From Sphingobacterium humi (GTDB lineage: Bacteria; Bacteroidota; Bacteroidia; Sphingobacteriales; Sphingobacteriaceae), in assembly GCF_009768885.1 (NCBI RefSeq), contig NZ_WSQA01000004.1, forward strand, positions 124,001 to 188,000: 64,000 nt of DNA, given 5' to 3'. The notes under the pieces were generated by a model. That model did no database searches and was not told the DNA's origin. It was given only the letters and a program-made list of their open reading frames with translations. Positions 44,616 through 52,502 of the stretch are shown one piece after another (position 1 is the first letter of the stretch; each line of letters begins with the position of its first letter). The position numbers were made by a program, and so were the translations under genes.

Positions 44616-44945
44616 ATGAACTGGATATTACTCATTATTGGGGGATTATTCGAGGTGATGTTCACCTTTTGCATCGGTAAGGCTAATGATGCCGTTGGCA
44701 CCGAGAAGTGGCTCTGGTATTTGGGCTTCTTAGTTTCTGTAACAATTAGTATGGGCTTATTAATTAAAGCCACCAGCACCCTCCCCTTGGGCACGGCCTA
44801 CGCCGTATGGTCGGGCATAGGTGCCGTAGGAACCGTTATAATGGGCATTCTGTTTTTCAAAGAGCCTACCGACTTCTGGCGCTTGTTTTTTATTTTCACC
44901 CTCATTGCCTCCATTGTTGGATTAAAAGCCGTTTCTTCGCATTAG
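44616..44945 (+). CDS. Small multidrug resistance (SMR) family transporter
   Basis: Four-helix proton-coupled exporter of 109 residues, typical for SMR. The essential Glu is in GGLFEVMFTF (residue 13), and the helix-3 segment LPLGTAYAVWSGIGAVGTVIMGILFF is strongly conserved. Whether it exports guanidinium (Gdx) or quaternary ammonium compounds (EmrE) is not decided by the sequence; it is likely a single-gene homodimer. It follows lpxH by 17 nt. Confidence 0.93.
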   Translation: MNWILLIIGGLFEVMFTFCIGKANDAVGTEKWLWYLGFLVSVTISMGLLIKATSTLPLGTAYAVWSGIGAVGTVIMGILFFKEPTDFWRLFFIFTLIASIVGLKAVSSH

Positions 44946-44973
44946 AAATTCCTAAAAAAACATAAAAAATAGT

Positions 44974-44981
44974 TATTTTTG
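44974..44981 (+). promoter_or_regulatory. -7 box of prfA
   Basis: TATTTTTG, an exact TAnnTTTG match, lies about 60 nt before the prfA ATG. No strong -33 is seen. Confidence 0.5.
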
Positions 44982-45040
44982 TCGATTGGTTAGCCTAATC
45001 AGTCGATTAGGCCATACTATATACATAGAATTACACACAT

Positions 45041-46114
45041 ATGTTAGATAAACTACAAGCGATAAAAGAGCGTTGGGAAGAGGTGGAAGCCGAATTGAGC
45101 AACCCAGATACCATCAGCGACATGAATCGTTTCGCTAAACTAAACAAGGAATACAAAGATCTTTCGAAAATTGTGGAGCAATACCATATTTACAAGAATA
45201 TGGTGAGCAACATGGAAACCAATAAAGACATCCTTGCCAACGAAAAGGACCAGGAACTGCGTGAAATGGCCAAAGAAGAACTCGATATTCTATATACCCA
45301 ACGGGAGGAAAAAGAAGAAGAGATCCGCTTGATGCTGATTCCGAAGGACCCTGAGGATGCCAAAAACGCAATTATTGAGATTCGTGGCGGTACTGGTGGT
45401 GATGAGGCGGCCTTATTTGCCGGCGACCTTTACCGGATGTATACCCGTTTCTTCGAAACCAAAGGCTGGCGCAATGAAGTAATGGACGTAACAGAAGGTA
45501 CGTCTGGCGGTTATAAAGAGGTGATTCTGAAAGTAATCGGCGACGATGTTTACGGACAATTAAAATATGAATCTGGTGTTCACCGCGTGCAGCGTGTGCC
45601 CGATACAGAAACCCAAGGTCGTGTACACACTTCCGCAGCCTCTGTAGCGGTATTGCCTGAAGCCGAAGAAGTGGACGTAGAAATTAACCCGGGCGATATT
45701 GAAATGCAAACCTCGCGTTCCGGTGGTGCTGGTGGTCAGAACGTGAACAAGGTAGAAACCAAGGTACAGTTAACCCACAAACCTTCGGGCATTGTTGTGG
45801 TATGTCAAGTAGAGCGTTCTCAATTAGCCAACCGTGAGTTAGCCATGGAGATGTTACGTAATAAACTTTACGAGCTTGAAGTGCAGAAAAAACACGGGGA
45901 TATTGCAGCCAAACGGAAGACCATGGTATCAACCGGAGACCGTTCGGCAAAAATCAGAACGTATAACTACCCGCAAGGTCGTGTGACCGAGCACCGTATC
46001 GGCTTAACGATGTACAACTTACCGAACATTATGGACGGTGATATTCAGGAGATTATCGATGCCTTGCAGTTTGCCGAGAATGCTGAAAAGATGAAAGAAG
46101 GCGCTGTAGAGTAA
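45041..46114 (+). CDS. prfA: Peptide chain release factor 1
   Basis: Recognises UAA and UAG stop codons in the ribosomal A site. Domain 3 has the universal GGQ motif ([11 protein letters not shown], about residues 224-235) and the decoding domain carries the PXT-type tripeptide region near [20 protein letters not shown]. Length of 357 residues is standard. It is followed by the tRNA-Asp genes, which have their own promoter box. Confidence 0.97.
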   Translation: MLDKLQAIKERWEEVEAELSNPDTISDMNRFAKLNKEYKDLSKIVEQYHIYKNMVSNMETNKDILANEKDQELREMAKEELDILYTQREEKEEEIRLMLIPKDPEDAKNAIIEIRGGTGGDEAALFAGDLYRMYTRFFETKGWRNEVMDVTEGTSGGYKEVILKVIGDDVYGQLKYESGVHRVQRVPDTETQGRVHTSAASVAVLPEAEEVDVEINPGDIEMQTSRSGGAGGQNVNKVETKVQLTHKPSGIVVVCQVERSQLANRELAMEMLRNKLYELEVQKKHGDIAAKRKTMVSTGDRSAKIRTYNYPQGRVTEHRIGLTMYNLPNIMDGDIQEIIDALQFAENAEKMKEGAVE

Positions 46115-46154
46115 GATTTTTCAAAATTTTATTAGCAGATATAGAAATAAACAC

Positions 46155-46162
46155 TATATTTG
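46155..46162 (+). promoter_or_regulatory. -7 box of the tRNA-Asp cluster
   Basis: TATATTTG, an exact TAnnTTTG match, ends 25 nt before the first tRNA. The -33 element is weak. Confidence 0.6.
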
Positions 46163-46187
46163 CACACCTTCTCAAAAGAAGGAAAAA

Positions 46188-46261
46188 GGTCTGGTAGTTC
46201 AGCTGGTTAGAATACATGCCTGTCACGCATGGGGTCGCGGGTTCGAGTCCCGTCCAGACCG
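46188..46261 (+). tRNA. tRNA-Asp(GTC), copy 1
   Basis: 74-nt cloverleaf: acceptor GGTCTGG/CCAGACC with discriminator G, D stem GTTC/GAAT, anticodon stem CATGC/GCATG with loop CTGTCAC (anticodon GTC), T stem GCGGG/CCCGT with TTCGAGT. CCA is not encoded. Confidence 0.97.
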
Positions 46262-46348
46262 CTAAAACAAGCGAGTGAAGCAAGTTCACTCCCTCCCATG
46301 AAGGGCAATCCTTCGCAACGTTCTTTAACAACAATTAAGAAGATTTTA
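46262..46348 (+). other. Spacer between tRNA-Asp copies 1 and 2
   Basis: 87-nt transcribed spacer with a perfect 7-bp hairpin, GAGTGAA/TTCACTC (46273-46291), a possible processing structure. No gene. Confidence 0.45.
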
Positions 46349-46422
46349 GGTCTGGTAGTTCAGCTGGTTAGAATACATGCCTGTCACGCATGGGGTCGCG
46401 GGTTCGAGTCCCGTCCAGACCG
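46349..46422 (+). tRNA. tRNA-Asp(GTC), copy 2
   Basis: Identical in all 74 bases to copy 1 as far as read. Followed by a 47-nt spacer; CCA not encoded. Confidence 0.97.
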
Positions 46423-46469
46423 CCAAATTTCCCTTCACAAGGGATCTGTCAAAATCTTTTTAAACGTTA

Positions 46470-46543
46470 GGTCTGGTAGTTCAGCTGGTTAGAATACATG
46501 CCTGTCACGCATGGGGTCGCGGGTTCGAGTCCCGTCCAGACCG
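46470..46543 (+). tRNA. tRNA-Asp(GTC), copy 3
   Basis: Identical to copies 1 and 2. A strong terminator begins 10 nt downstream, closing the cluster. Confidence 0.97.
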
Positions 46544-46552
46544 CTAAAAAAA

Positions 46553-46585
46553 GGTGTTAAACGCAAGTTTGACACCTTTTTTTTT
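46553..46585 (+). terminator. Terminator of the tRNA-Asp cluster
   Basis: GGTGTTAAAC and GTTTGACACC (one G-U) form a 10-bp stem with a 4-nt loop, followed by nine T. Confidence 0.93.
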
Positions 46586-46620
46586 GCCCTATTTTTCCAT
46601 AGCCTTCCTCTGCCAACCGA

Positions 46621-46719
46621 GCATACATAGAGCATACATAATGCATACAAGAAGCATACATAAAGCATACAAGAATCCAACATAAAGCATACAAGAATCC
46701 AACAAAAAGCAAACAAACG
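46621..46719 (+). repeat. Tandem array of nine 11-bp units (GCATACAAGAA type)
   Basis: Nine consecutive units of exactly 11 bp: GCATACATAGA, GCATACATAAT, GCATACAAGAA, GCATACATAAA, GCATACAAGAA, TCCAACATAAA, GCATACAAGAA, TCCAACAAAAA, GCAAACAAACG. In the last part a 22-bp super-unit (GCATACAAGAA plus TCCAACA-type) repeats. It lies 35 nt downstream of the tRNA terminator. Confidence 0.9.
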
Positions 46720-46806
46720 GAGGCCCGACCTTCCAACCATCCGAAAAGGCTTTCATGAATCCTTAACTCAACCTCTAATTTCCGCCCAATCACTAGCGTT
46801 TCATTG

Positions 46807-46864
46807 CCCTTTGCCATGGGGCTTGAAAGGGGCGTGAAAAGGGTTTGAAAGGGGAGTGAAAGGG
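46807..46864 (+). repeat. Dispersed 11-bp-period repeat element, copy 2
   Basis: A degenerate head CCCTTTGCCATGG followed by GGGGCTTGAAA, GGGGCGTGAAA, AGGGTTTGAAA, GGGGAGTGAAA, GGG. Same plus-strand orientation as copy 1. It lies between convergent transcription units. Confidence 0.85.
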
Positions 46865-46964
46865 ATCTAGACGGAAGAAGATAGGAGCTGGAGAGGTAGG
46901 CCGGTGAGCTGCGGCCGGATAAGTTCCCCCCTCTATCCTTCGCTCCTATTTTCTCTTTTATTTT

Positions 46965-47192
46965 TTACGAATTGTTTAGTTCGTATTGTAGGGCCCCGGA
47001 GGGGCAGTTATTAATCTGTTCAATAAGTTGGGCTGTTGTTGCGTTTTCCGGGCGCAGCCAGGGCCGTGCCTTCGGGTCGTACACTTCAGGCAACATACGA
47101 ACACATATGCCCGAGTGTTGGCATTTTTCGGGTCGCCACAGCACGGTGACTTCCCCATTGGGATGTGGATACTTGATAAGCTTCTCTTTCAT
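46965..47192 (-). CDS. Divergent 4Fe-4S mono-cluster protein (Fer4_19)
   Basis: A 75-residue cytoplasmic protein with the family pattern EKCQHSGICVRMLPEVYDP, then RPWLRPENA and INNCPSGALQYE. The three Cys (and the nearby His) are placed as in the single-cluster ferredoxin-like family also found fused to acetyltransferases; here it stands alone. The family role is electron transfer or sensing, not established. A plain short gene with no adjacent partner. Confidence 0.85.
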   Translation of the reverse strand: MKEKLIKYPHPNGEVTVLWRPEKCQHSGICVRMLPEVYDPKARPWLRPENATTAQLIEQINNCPSGALQYELNNS

Positions 47193-47363
47193 GGCCTGCT
47201 GATGTTTAAGGATAAAACAGAAAACGCTCCCAATTGTTCATAATGGTATAGGAATTGTTCTGTTGCCAAGAAACTACAACAGGTTTCCGAAAAAGGAGAA
47301 TCCCTACGGGTATCATTTTCAAATATTTATAGTAAATTTAAAGACACGAAAACCTAAAAAACT

Positions 47364-47744
47364 ATGGAAACACCTCAAAACCCAATGGGGAGCCCACAGC
47401 CACCTATGGAAAACCCACCGCAGAACAGCATTAACGATGGGAAGAACATTGCGATTATTGCATACTTAACCATTATCGGGTTAATTATTGCCTTTGTATT
47501 GAACAATGAAAAGAAGAATGACTTTGCCAGCTTTCACATCCGGCAATCGTTGGGGATTATGCTGATGATGTTTGCGGTTTCTATTGTTTCTTACCTCCCC
47601 TACATTGGTGGCATTATTGCCATTGCCGGTTTTATCTTCGGGGTCATCCTGTGGATTATGGGCATTATGAATGCGGTAAACGGCAATAAAAAACCAGTTC
47701 CGGTAGTAGGCGAGCGCTTTAGCGAGCTATTTGCAGGTATTTAA
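47364..47744 (+). CDS. DUF4870-like membrane protein
   Basis: A 126-residue protein with a Pro/Asn-rich N-terminal stretch (about residues 1-25) and three hydrophobic helices (IAIIAYLTIIGLIIAFVL, LGIMLMMFAVSIVSYLPY, IIAIAGFIFGVILWIMGI). The KNDFASFHIRQSLGIML segment is typical of DUF4870. The function is unknown. It is followed by a strong terminator. Confidence 0.82.
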   Translation: METPQNPMGSPQPPMENPPQNSINDGKNIAIIAYLTIIGLIIAFVLNNEKKNDFASFHIRQSLGIMLMMFAVSIVSYLPYIGGIIAIAGFIFGVILWIMGIMNAVNGNKKPVPVVGERFSELFAGI

Positions 47745-47768
47745 AAATGTTTATGTAATTCATCCAAA

Positions 47769-47800
47769 GGGGCTTCCCACGGGGAGGCCCCCTTTTTTTT
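47769..47800 (+). terminator. Terminator after the DUF4870 gene
   Basis: GGGGCTTCCC pairs with GGGAGGCCCC (one G-U), loop of 3-4 nt, then eight T. Confidence 0.9.
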
Positions 47801-47929
47801 GATTTTCACAAGCATTAGATTGAAAAATTATTGATTTTTCATAAAAATTCTATTACGTTTGAATTTGGATGATAATCAAAATATTTTTCATCACACTGGG
47901 TTACTATTTGAGAATTAGCGTATTAATAA

Positions 47930-48505
47930 GTGAGTAAAATTAGAAAGATAATACCAAAATCGCAGGATGATCGGGATTTGCTAGAAGGGATGCGAAAAGG
48001 TGATCACGACGCTATATCTTACATATACCAGTCGTGCTACCCCTCGGTAGCCCATCTTATCCTCAACAATAACGGCACCAGCGAGGAAGCCCAAGATATT
48101 TTTCAGGAAGGTGTCATGGTCTTATACGACAAGATTACTCAAGATGATTTTGCATTAAGCAGCAAGTTAAGCACGTTCTTATACGCCGTTTGTAAGCGCT
48201 TATGGTTAAAAAGCCTGAATAAAAAGGGGCAAAACCTACGCATGAACGACAACGAAGAGTTGGAAATTCCGGATGTGGATAATGAGATTCAGCAGCATAT
48301 GGAGCTGGAGCAGCAGTTTGACAAAATGGACACGGCACTGGAGGCTCTTGGCGAGCCCTGTAGCACGATTCTAAAGGAGTTTTATATCCACAACAAATCG
48401 ATGCAGGAAATCTGCAATAAACTAGGCTATACGAATGCTGATAACGCAAAAAATCAAAAGTATAAATGTTTACAGCGATTAAAGAAACTATTCTTTGATC
48501 AATAA
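47930..48505 (+). CDS. Sigma-70 family (ECF-type) RNA polymerase sigma factor
   Basis: A 191-residue alternative sigma factor. Region 2 is visible as HDAISYIYQSCYPSVAHLILNN, EEAQDIFQEGVMVLYDKI and LSTFLYAVCKRLW (2.4-like), and region 4 as LGEPCSTILKEFYIHNKSMQEICNKLGYTNADNAKNQKYKCLQRLKK. The start is a GTG at 47930, since the ORF has no ATG before the conserved start (next in-frame ATG is MRKGDH). The gene ends 21 nt before a membrane protease with an anti-sigma-like N-terminus, a layout that suggests regulation by that partner. Its target promoters are not known. Confidence 0.88.
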   Translation: MSKIRKIIPKSQDDRDLLEGMRKGDHDAISYIYQSCYPSVAHLILNNNGTSEEAQDIFQEGVMVLYDKITQDDFALSSKLSTFLYAVCKRLWLKSLNKKGQNLRMNDNEELEIPDVDNEIQQHMELEQQFDKMDTALEALGEPCSTILKEFYIHNKSMQEICNKLGYTNADNAKNQKYKCLQRLKKLFFDQ

Positions 48506-48526
48506 GCGCGAAAGCGTGCAATAATA

Positions 48527-49594
48527 ATGAAAGAACAGGAATTTATAGAACAAGCGGACCGCTATTTAAGTGGCGAAATGACTGCCCTGGAAAAGCAGGA
48601 ATTTGAAGCACTGTATAAAGCTGATGCCTCGTTGACGGCTTTATTCCAGTCGCATAAGACCTTTGTGCATACCATGAAGCAACAGGCAGCGCGTATGGCG
48701 TTTAGGAATCAGCTTGCCGAAACGGTAAAACAGCAACCAAGAGAGGCTGTAATCTATCGGATGTGGAAGAAACTGAAGATTAATGCCGTTGCGGCAGCCG
48801 TGGTGGCCGTATTATCCTCATTGGCGACCTTATACCTCACCGGCTATTTCTCGACCTTACGCAAAACCACCTCCGAGTATTCGGCCTTACGTAGAGAGGT
48901 GAATAATGTGAAGCGTAACGTCAATGCGCATCATAATGCCATCCGTAACATCAACAAGGAAAACATTAACCAAGCGACCCTGCAATACGGCGCTACAGGC
49001 TTTATGTTAACGAAGGATGGTTACGTGGTGACGAACTATCACGTAGTGAACGGTGCAGACTCCATTCATTTGCAAAATTATAAGGGTGAATCTTTCCGTG
49101 CAGCGGTTATCCATACCGACCCGGAAAAGGATATTGCCATCTTACATATTTCAGACAGTACCTTTACGAAACCAAACGTGATTCCTTATACGTTTAAGCG
49201 CCAGAATTTGGACTTAGGTGAAGGCATCTATACCATTGGTTATCCGCGCGATGAAGCCGTATACGGCGAGGGCTATTTAAGCTCGTCTACCGGTTATAGC
49301 GGCGATACCACGGCCTACCAGATTTCTGTTCCGGTGAACCCGGGGAACAGTGGCGGACCGGTATTAGACAAGTTTGGTAATATTATCGGGATTATTTCCG
49401 GTAAGCAAAAAGGAATCGATGGGGCGGCCTTTGCCATTAAAACGAAGGCTTTAATTGAAACCCTAAACCGTATTCCTGAAGAATCACTGCGCGGCAATAT
49501 CGTGCTGAGCAGCAAAAACAGCCTATCAAACTTACCGAGAACCGAGCAGATTAAGAAACTGCAAGATTACATCTATATGGTTAAGGTATTTTAA
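48527..49594 (+). CDS. Membrane-anchored trypsin-like serine protease with anti-sigma-like N-terminal region
   Basis: A 355-residue type II membrane protein. Residues 1-80 are cytoplasmic and helical with the anti-sigma-like opening EQEFIEQADRYLSGEMTALEKQEFEALYK, and lack the zinc HC2 Cys/His. One TM helix follows (87-107, INAVAAAVVAVLSSLATLYL). The periplasmic part has a short coiled region, then a trypsin-like fold: His172 (TNYHVV), Asp202 (EKDIAIL), Ser275 (NPGNSGGPV). No PDZ domain is present. It is the second gene after the sigma factor (21 nt). Inferred: it senses envelope stress and controls that sigma factor. Confidence 0.85.
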   Translation: MKEQEFIEQADRYLSGEMTALEKQEFEALYKADASLTALFQSHKTFVHTMKQQAARMAFRNQLAETVKQQPREAVIYRMWKKLKINAVAAAVVAVLSSLATLYLTGYFSTLRKTTSEYSALRREVNNVKRNVNAHHNAIRNINKENINQATLQYGATGFMLTKDGYVVTNYHVVNGADSIHLQNYKGESFRAAVIHTDPEKDIAILHISDSTFTKPNVIPYTFKRQNLDLGEGIYTIGYPRDEAVYGEGYLSSSTGYSGDTTAYQISVPVNPGNSGGPVLDKFGNIIGIISGKQKGIDGAAFAIKTKALIETLNRIPEESLRGNIVLSSKNSLSNLPRTEQIKKLQDYIYMVKVF

Positions 49595-49621
49595 AAATAC
49601 ATTGGACTTTTGTATGAGATG

Positions 49622-49648
49622 AGGTGTTACATTTTGTAACACCTTTTT
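49622..49648 (+). terminator. Terminator of the sigma/protease operon
   Basis: AGGTGTTAC and GTAACACCT form a 9-bp stem with a 4-nt loop, followed by five T. Confidence 0.9.
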
Positions 49649-49752
49649 CTTTGCATAAAGTTCATTGTTCAGGCATAGCACTCATCCTCAATAAACTATC
49701 TTATTGATTATTAAAGTTTTATTACTAGCTTTAAGGTAAGAACAATATACCC

Positions 49753-49962
49753 ATGCGGACATTCTGGACATTCTTTGGCATTTTCCTAAGTTTGGTAATT
49801 GCCATTCAAGCCTTCGGCTACTTCACCTCCACCTCGAGTGCGGAATTTACGTTCGCCAGTTTTGTGAAGCAATTGGGCTTGGTATTTATTATTGCTGTCA
49901 TCACCTCCTACCTAGACCGCGGAAAGAAAAAACATACGTTTAAAAAAGAAAAAGCCAACTAA
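49753..49962 (+). CDS. Small two-helix membrane protein
   Basis: A 69-residue protein with two hydrophobic helices (FGIFLSLVIAIQAFGYF and LGLVFIIAVITSYL) and a basic C-terminal tail (DRGKKKHTFKKEKAN). I do not recognise a family. Its stop codon is inside the terminator stem that ends the unit, and codon use looks like that of its neighbours, so it is probably real. Confidence 0.6.
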   Translation: MRTFWTFFGIFLSLVIAIQAFGYFTSTSSAEFTFASFVKQLGLVFIIAVITSYLDRGKKKHTFKKEKAN

Positions 49963-49978
49963 TGCAGTTGGCTTTTTT
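49949..49978. terminator. Bidirectional terminator overlapping the small membrane protein stop
   Basis: AAAAAGCCAACT and AGTTGGCTTTTTT form a perfect stem; it includes the last codons and TAA of the small protein and precedes the convergent peroxiredoxin gene stop at 49999. Confidence 0.87.
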
Positions 49979-49998
49979 CTTGGGTTATATGTCAATTT

Positions 49999-50634
49999 TT
50001 ATTTATTTGGCTGTGGCGTCGTTCTTAAATACGGACGGATTTCCGTATAGCCTTTCGGGAACTTGGCTGGAATATCTTCGGTTTTGATTGCCGGAACCAC
50101 AATAACGTCTTCCCCATCGTTCCAATCTGCCGGCGTAGCCACTTGGTATTCGTCGGTTAATTGCAAAGAATCGATTACGCGTAAAATCTCGTTGAAGTTA
50201 CGTCCTGTAGATGCCGGGTAAGTAAGGGTTAATTTCACCTTTTTATCTGGCCCGATAACGAATACAGAACGTACAGTAGCCGTTGCGGAAGCATTCGGGT
50301 GAATCATATCGTATAATTCAGCAACCTTCTTATCCTCATCGGCAATAATCGGGAAGTTAACTTCTGTGTTTTGGGTATCGTTGATATCGTTTATCCAGCC
50401 TAAATGCTCGTCTACAGAATCCACACTTAAAGCCAATACCTTCACATTACGTTTATCGAATTCGGATTTTAATTTCGCCGTGCGGCCTAGTTCCGTGGTA
50501 CAAACCGGGGTATAATCGGATGGGTGGGAATACAATACCGCCCACGCGCCATCAATATACTCGTAAAAATCTATATCGCCTACTGTAGTTTTTGCTTGAA
50601 AATTTGGTGCTACATCACCTAGTCTTAAACTCAT
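49999..50634 (-). CDS. 1-Cys peroxiredoxin (PRDX6 type)
   Basis: Thiol peroxidase of 211 residues with the single peroxidatic Cys45 in HPSDYTPVCTTELGRT; no other cysteine is present, which sets it apart from 2-Cys enzymes. The C-terminal extension (ATPADWNDGEDVIVVPAI, KGYTEIRPYLRTTPQ) is diagnostic of the Prx6/1-Cys subgroup. The start is MSLRLGD (50634), where the fold begins; the ATG at 50658 would add eight residues. It converges on the small membrane protein gene. Confidence 0.95.
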   Translation of the reverse strand: MSLRLGDVAPNFQAKTTVGDIDFYEYIDGAWAVLYSHPSDYTPVCTTELGRTAKLKSEFDKRNVKVLALSVDSVDEHLGWINDINDTQNTEVNFPIIADEDKKVAELYDMIHPNASATATVRSVFVIGPDKKVKLTLTYPASTGRNFNEILRVIDSLQLTDEYQVATPADWNDGEDVIVVPAIKTEDIPAKFPKGYTEIRPYLRTTPQPNK

Positions 50635-50864
50635 ATGTTTGCCGTTTATAATGAACAATTAAATAATACTCTACCAATATAGTAGATTTTTAACAAAAAT
50701 ACAATGTATAGCCGTAAAATATGTTATTAATCTGATAATCAACCGACATTTATACATCTTTAATAAAAACACTTGGCAAGGGATATGGTTTTGATTTTTA
50801 AAAAGAGGCAAAAAAAGAGAAATAAAAATTATATTTTTATTATGCTTGCATAGTATATTTTACT

Positions 50865-50872
50865 TATATTTG
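50865..50872 (+). promoter_or_regulatory. -7 box of the acyl-CoA dehydrogenase
   Basis: TATATTTG, an exact TAnnTTTG match, ends 22 nt before the ATG. A TTG upstream is at shorter than ideal spacing (16 nt). Confidence 0.55.
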
Positions 50873-50894
50873 GATAAACCATATAGACAAAGAC

Positions 50895-52034
50895 ATGCAA
50901 TTCGGATTATCGGAAGAACATCAAATGATTCAGCAGGCGGCTCGGGAATTTGCCCAGGAGCTAAAAGCTGGCGCCATCGAGCGCGATGAGCAGGCCAAGT
51001 TCCCCACGGAATTTGTGAAGCAAATGGGTGATTTGGGCTTTATGGGCATTATGGTGCCGGAAGCCTACGGGGGTGCCGGAATGGACACGCTGGCCTATGT
51101 GTTGGCTTTGGAGGAAATCGCGAAGATTGACGCCTCTGCCGCGGTCATCATGTCGGCGCATAACTCCTTGGTGTTATATGGATTAAACGAATTTGGCACG
51201 GAAGAACAGAAACAAAAGTATTTGGTTCCTTTAGCTAAAGGCGAAAAATTGGGCGCCTTCGCCCTCTCGGAGCCCGAAGCAGGATCTGATGCCTCTTCTC
51301 AACATACCCTGGCCGAAGATATGGGCGACCATTACATGCTGAACGGCACGAAGAACTGGATTACCAACGGCGGCAATGCTGATATTTACTTGGTTATTGC
51401 GCAGACGCACCCAGAATTAGGCCATAAAGGGATTAATGTGCTGATTGTGGAAAAGGGTATGCCGGGCTTTATCATTGGTCCGAAAGAAAATAAATTAGGT
51501 ATCCGTAGCTCGGATACGCATTCGCTCATGTTCACGGATGTGAAGGTGCCGAAAGAGAATAGAATCGGTGTGGATGGCTTTGGCTTTAAATTCGGGATGA
51601 AAACCTTGGATGGTGGCCGTATTGGTATCGCCGCCCAAGCGTTGGGGATTGCTGCAGGTGCCTACGACTTGGCTTTAGCCTACTCCAAGGAGCGCAAAAC
51701 CTTCGGAAAACCGATTTCTGCCCATCAGGCTATTCAATTTAAACTGGCCGATATGGAAGTGGATATTGAAGCAGCGCGCCTCCTGACCTACAAAGCGGCC
51801 TGGACGAAAGATCAAGGTCTTCCCTATGGTAAAATCGCAGCCATGGCGAAGCTGAAGACTTCGGAAGTGGCCATGCAGCATACTGTAGAAGCCGTTCAGA
51901 TTCATGGCGGCTATGGCTATGTGAAGGAGTATCACGTAGAACGTATGATGCGCGACGCCAAGATTACGCAAATTTATGAGGGAACCTCAGAAATTCAACG
52001 CCTGGTGATTGCCAGGGAGGTGCTAAAAGACTAG
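50895..52034 (+). CDS. Acyl-CoA dehydrogenase
   Basis: FAD-dependent alpha,beta-dehydrogenase of acyl-CoA thioesters. Seen: [16 protein letters not shown] (FAD/substrate signature), [21 protein letters not shown], and the C-terminal signature [28 protein letters not shown] with the catalytic Glu in YEGTSE. Length of 379 residues is that of short/branched-chain enzymes. It is monocistronic with a terminator about 25 nt after the stop; the chain-length preference cannot be assigned. Confidence 0.96.
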   Translation: MQFGLSEEHQMIQQAAREFAQELKAGAIERDEQAKFPTEFVKQMGDLGFMGIMVPEAYGGAGMDTLAYVLALEEIAKIDASAAVIMSAHNSLVLYGLNEFGTEEQKQKYLVPLAKGEKLGAFALSEPEAGSDASSQHTLAEDMGDHYMLNGTKNWITNGGNADIYLVIAQTHPELGHKGINVLIVEKGMPGFIIGPKENKLGIRSSDTHSLMFTDVKVPKENRIGVDGFGFKFGMKTLDGGRIGIAAQALGIAAGAYDLALAYSKERKTFGKPISAHQAIQFKLADMEVDIEAARLLTYKAAWTKDQGLPYGKIAAMAKLKTSEVAMQHTVEAVQIHGGYGYVKEYHVERMMRDAKITQIYEGTSEIQRLVIAREVLKD

Positions 52035-52059
52035 TATTAATAATTAATAAACAAGAATG

Positions 52060-52083
52060 GCCGGAGGAAACTTCGGCTTTTTT
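52060..52083 (+). terminator. Terminator after the acyl-CoA dehydrogenase
   Basis: GCCGGAG and CTTCGGC (one G-U) with a GAAA loop, then six T. Confidence 0.87.
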
Positions 52084-52111
52084 AGGTTTTGGGGGAAGGG
52101 AAAGGGGGAAA

Positions 52112-52501
52112 TTATTCCGATAAAGCCTTATCAATTTTATCCAGCAAGGTAAAATCCTCAAAAGCGAAACTTCCGCTTTGTTGCATATGAAAATTAAACA
52201 GGAATTTAGCCGTGGTCAATAAGGCCTTGTCTTGAGATTGCAGGCCATCGTACATATACAATTGAGCAAGGGGTCTTATTTGCTCAGGTTCTAGCGTACT
52301 TAGAAATAAATTAAGCTCCGTATCCGACAGGTTATGAAAGTCTTCTCTAGACTTGCCAAAGAAGTGCTTATAACCATCCTTATCAAGGACTTGCTGGTCT
52401 AAGGGTTCAAAAGCTTCATATTTATCTACGATGAGGCGTAGAAATTTACCCATTTCATTAATCCAATTCAGGATTGTATCCTTTTCATATCTGATACCCA
52501 T
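52112..52501 (-). CDS. Conserved hypothetical cytoplasmic protein, proBA-linked
   Basis: A 129-residue, all-helical acidic protein without signal or membrane segments (DTILNWINEMGKFLRLIVDKYEAF near the N-terminus; LNLFLSTLEPEQIRPLAQLYMYDG in the middle). I cannot name a family. It starts one base after the proA stop, so it is almost certainly translated from the proBA transcript. A role in proline metabolism is possible only by position. Confidence 0.72.
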   Translation of the reverse strand: MGIRYEKDTILNWINEMGKFLRLIVDKYEAFEPLDQQVLDKDGYKHFFGKSREDFHNLSDTELNLFLSTLEPEQIRPLAQLYMYDGLQSQDKALLTTAKFLFNFHMQQSGSFAFEDFTLLDKIDKALSE

Positions 52502-52502
52502 A

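Larger units (their letters stand above)
46586..46964. other. Intergenic region with two 11-bp-period repeats
   Basis: No gene is supported. It holds the CATAC array (46621-46719) and copy 2 of the GGGGAGTGAAA element (46807-46864). Minus-strand ORFs here merely translate these repeats. Confidence 0.7.

Noticed and set aside
46188..46543. Three near-identical 74-nt blocks with unique spacers, resembling a CRISPR array
   Set aside because: Each block folds as a complete tRNA-Asp cloverleaf; the spacers differ in length (87 and 47 nt) and no cas gene is near.
46489..46817. Minus-strand ORFs rich in Cys, Met and Tyr
   Set aside because: They merely translate the 11-bp tandem array and run into the third tRNA; no start or homology supports a protein.
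50659..50864. AT-rich interval between peroxiredoxin and acyl-CoA dehydrogenase as a possible OxyR-type regulatory or ncRNA region
   Set aside because: No palindrome of the OxyR type and no convincing hairpin were found; only the acyl-CoA dehydrogenase -7 box is supportable.
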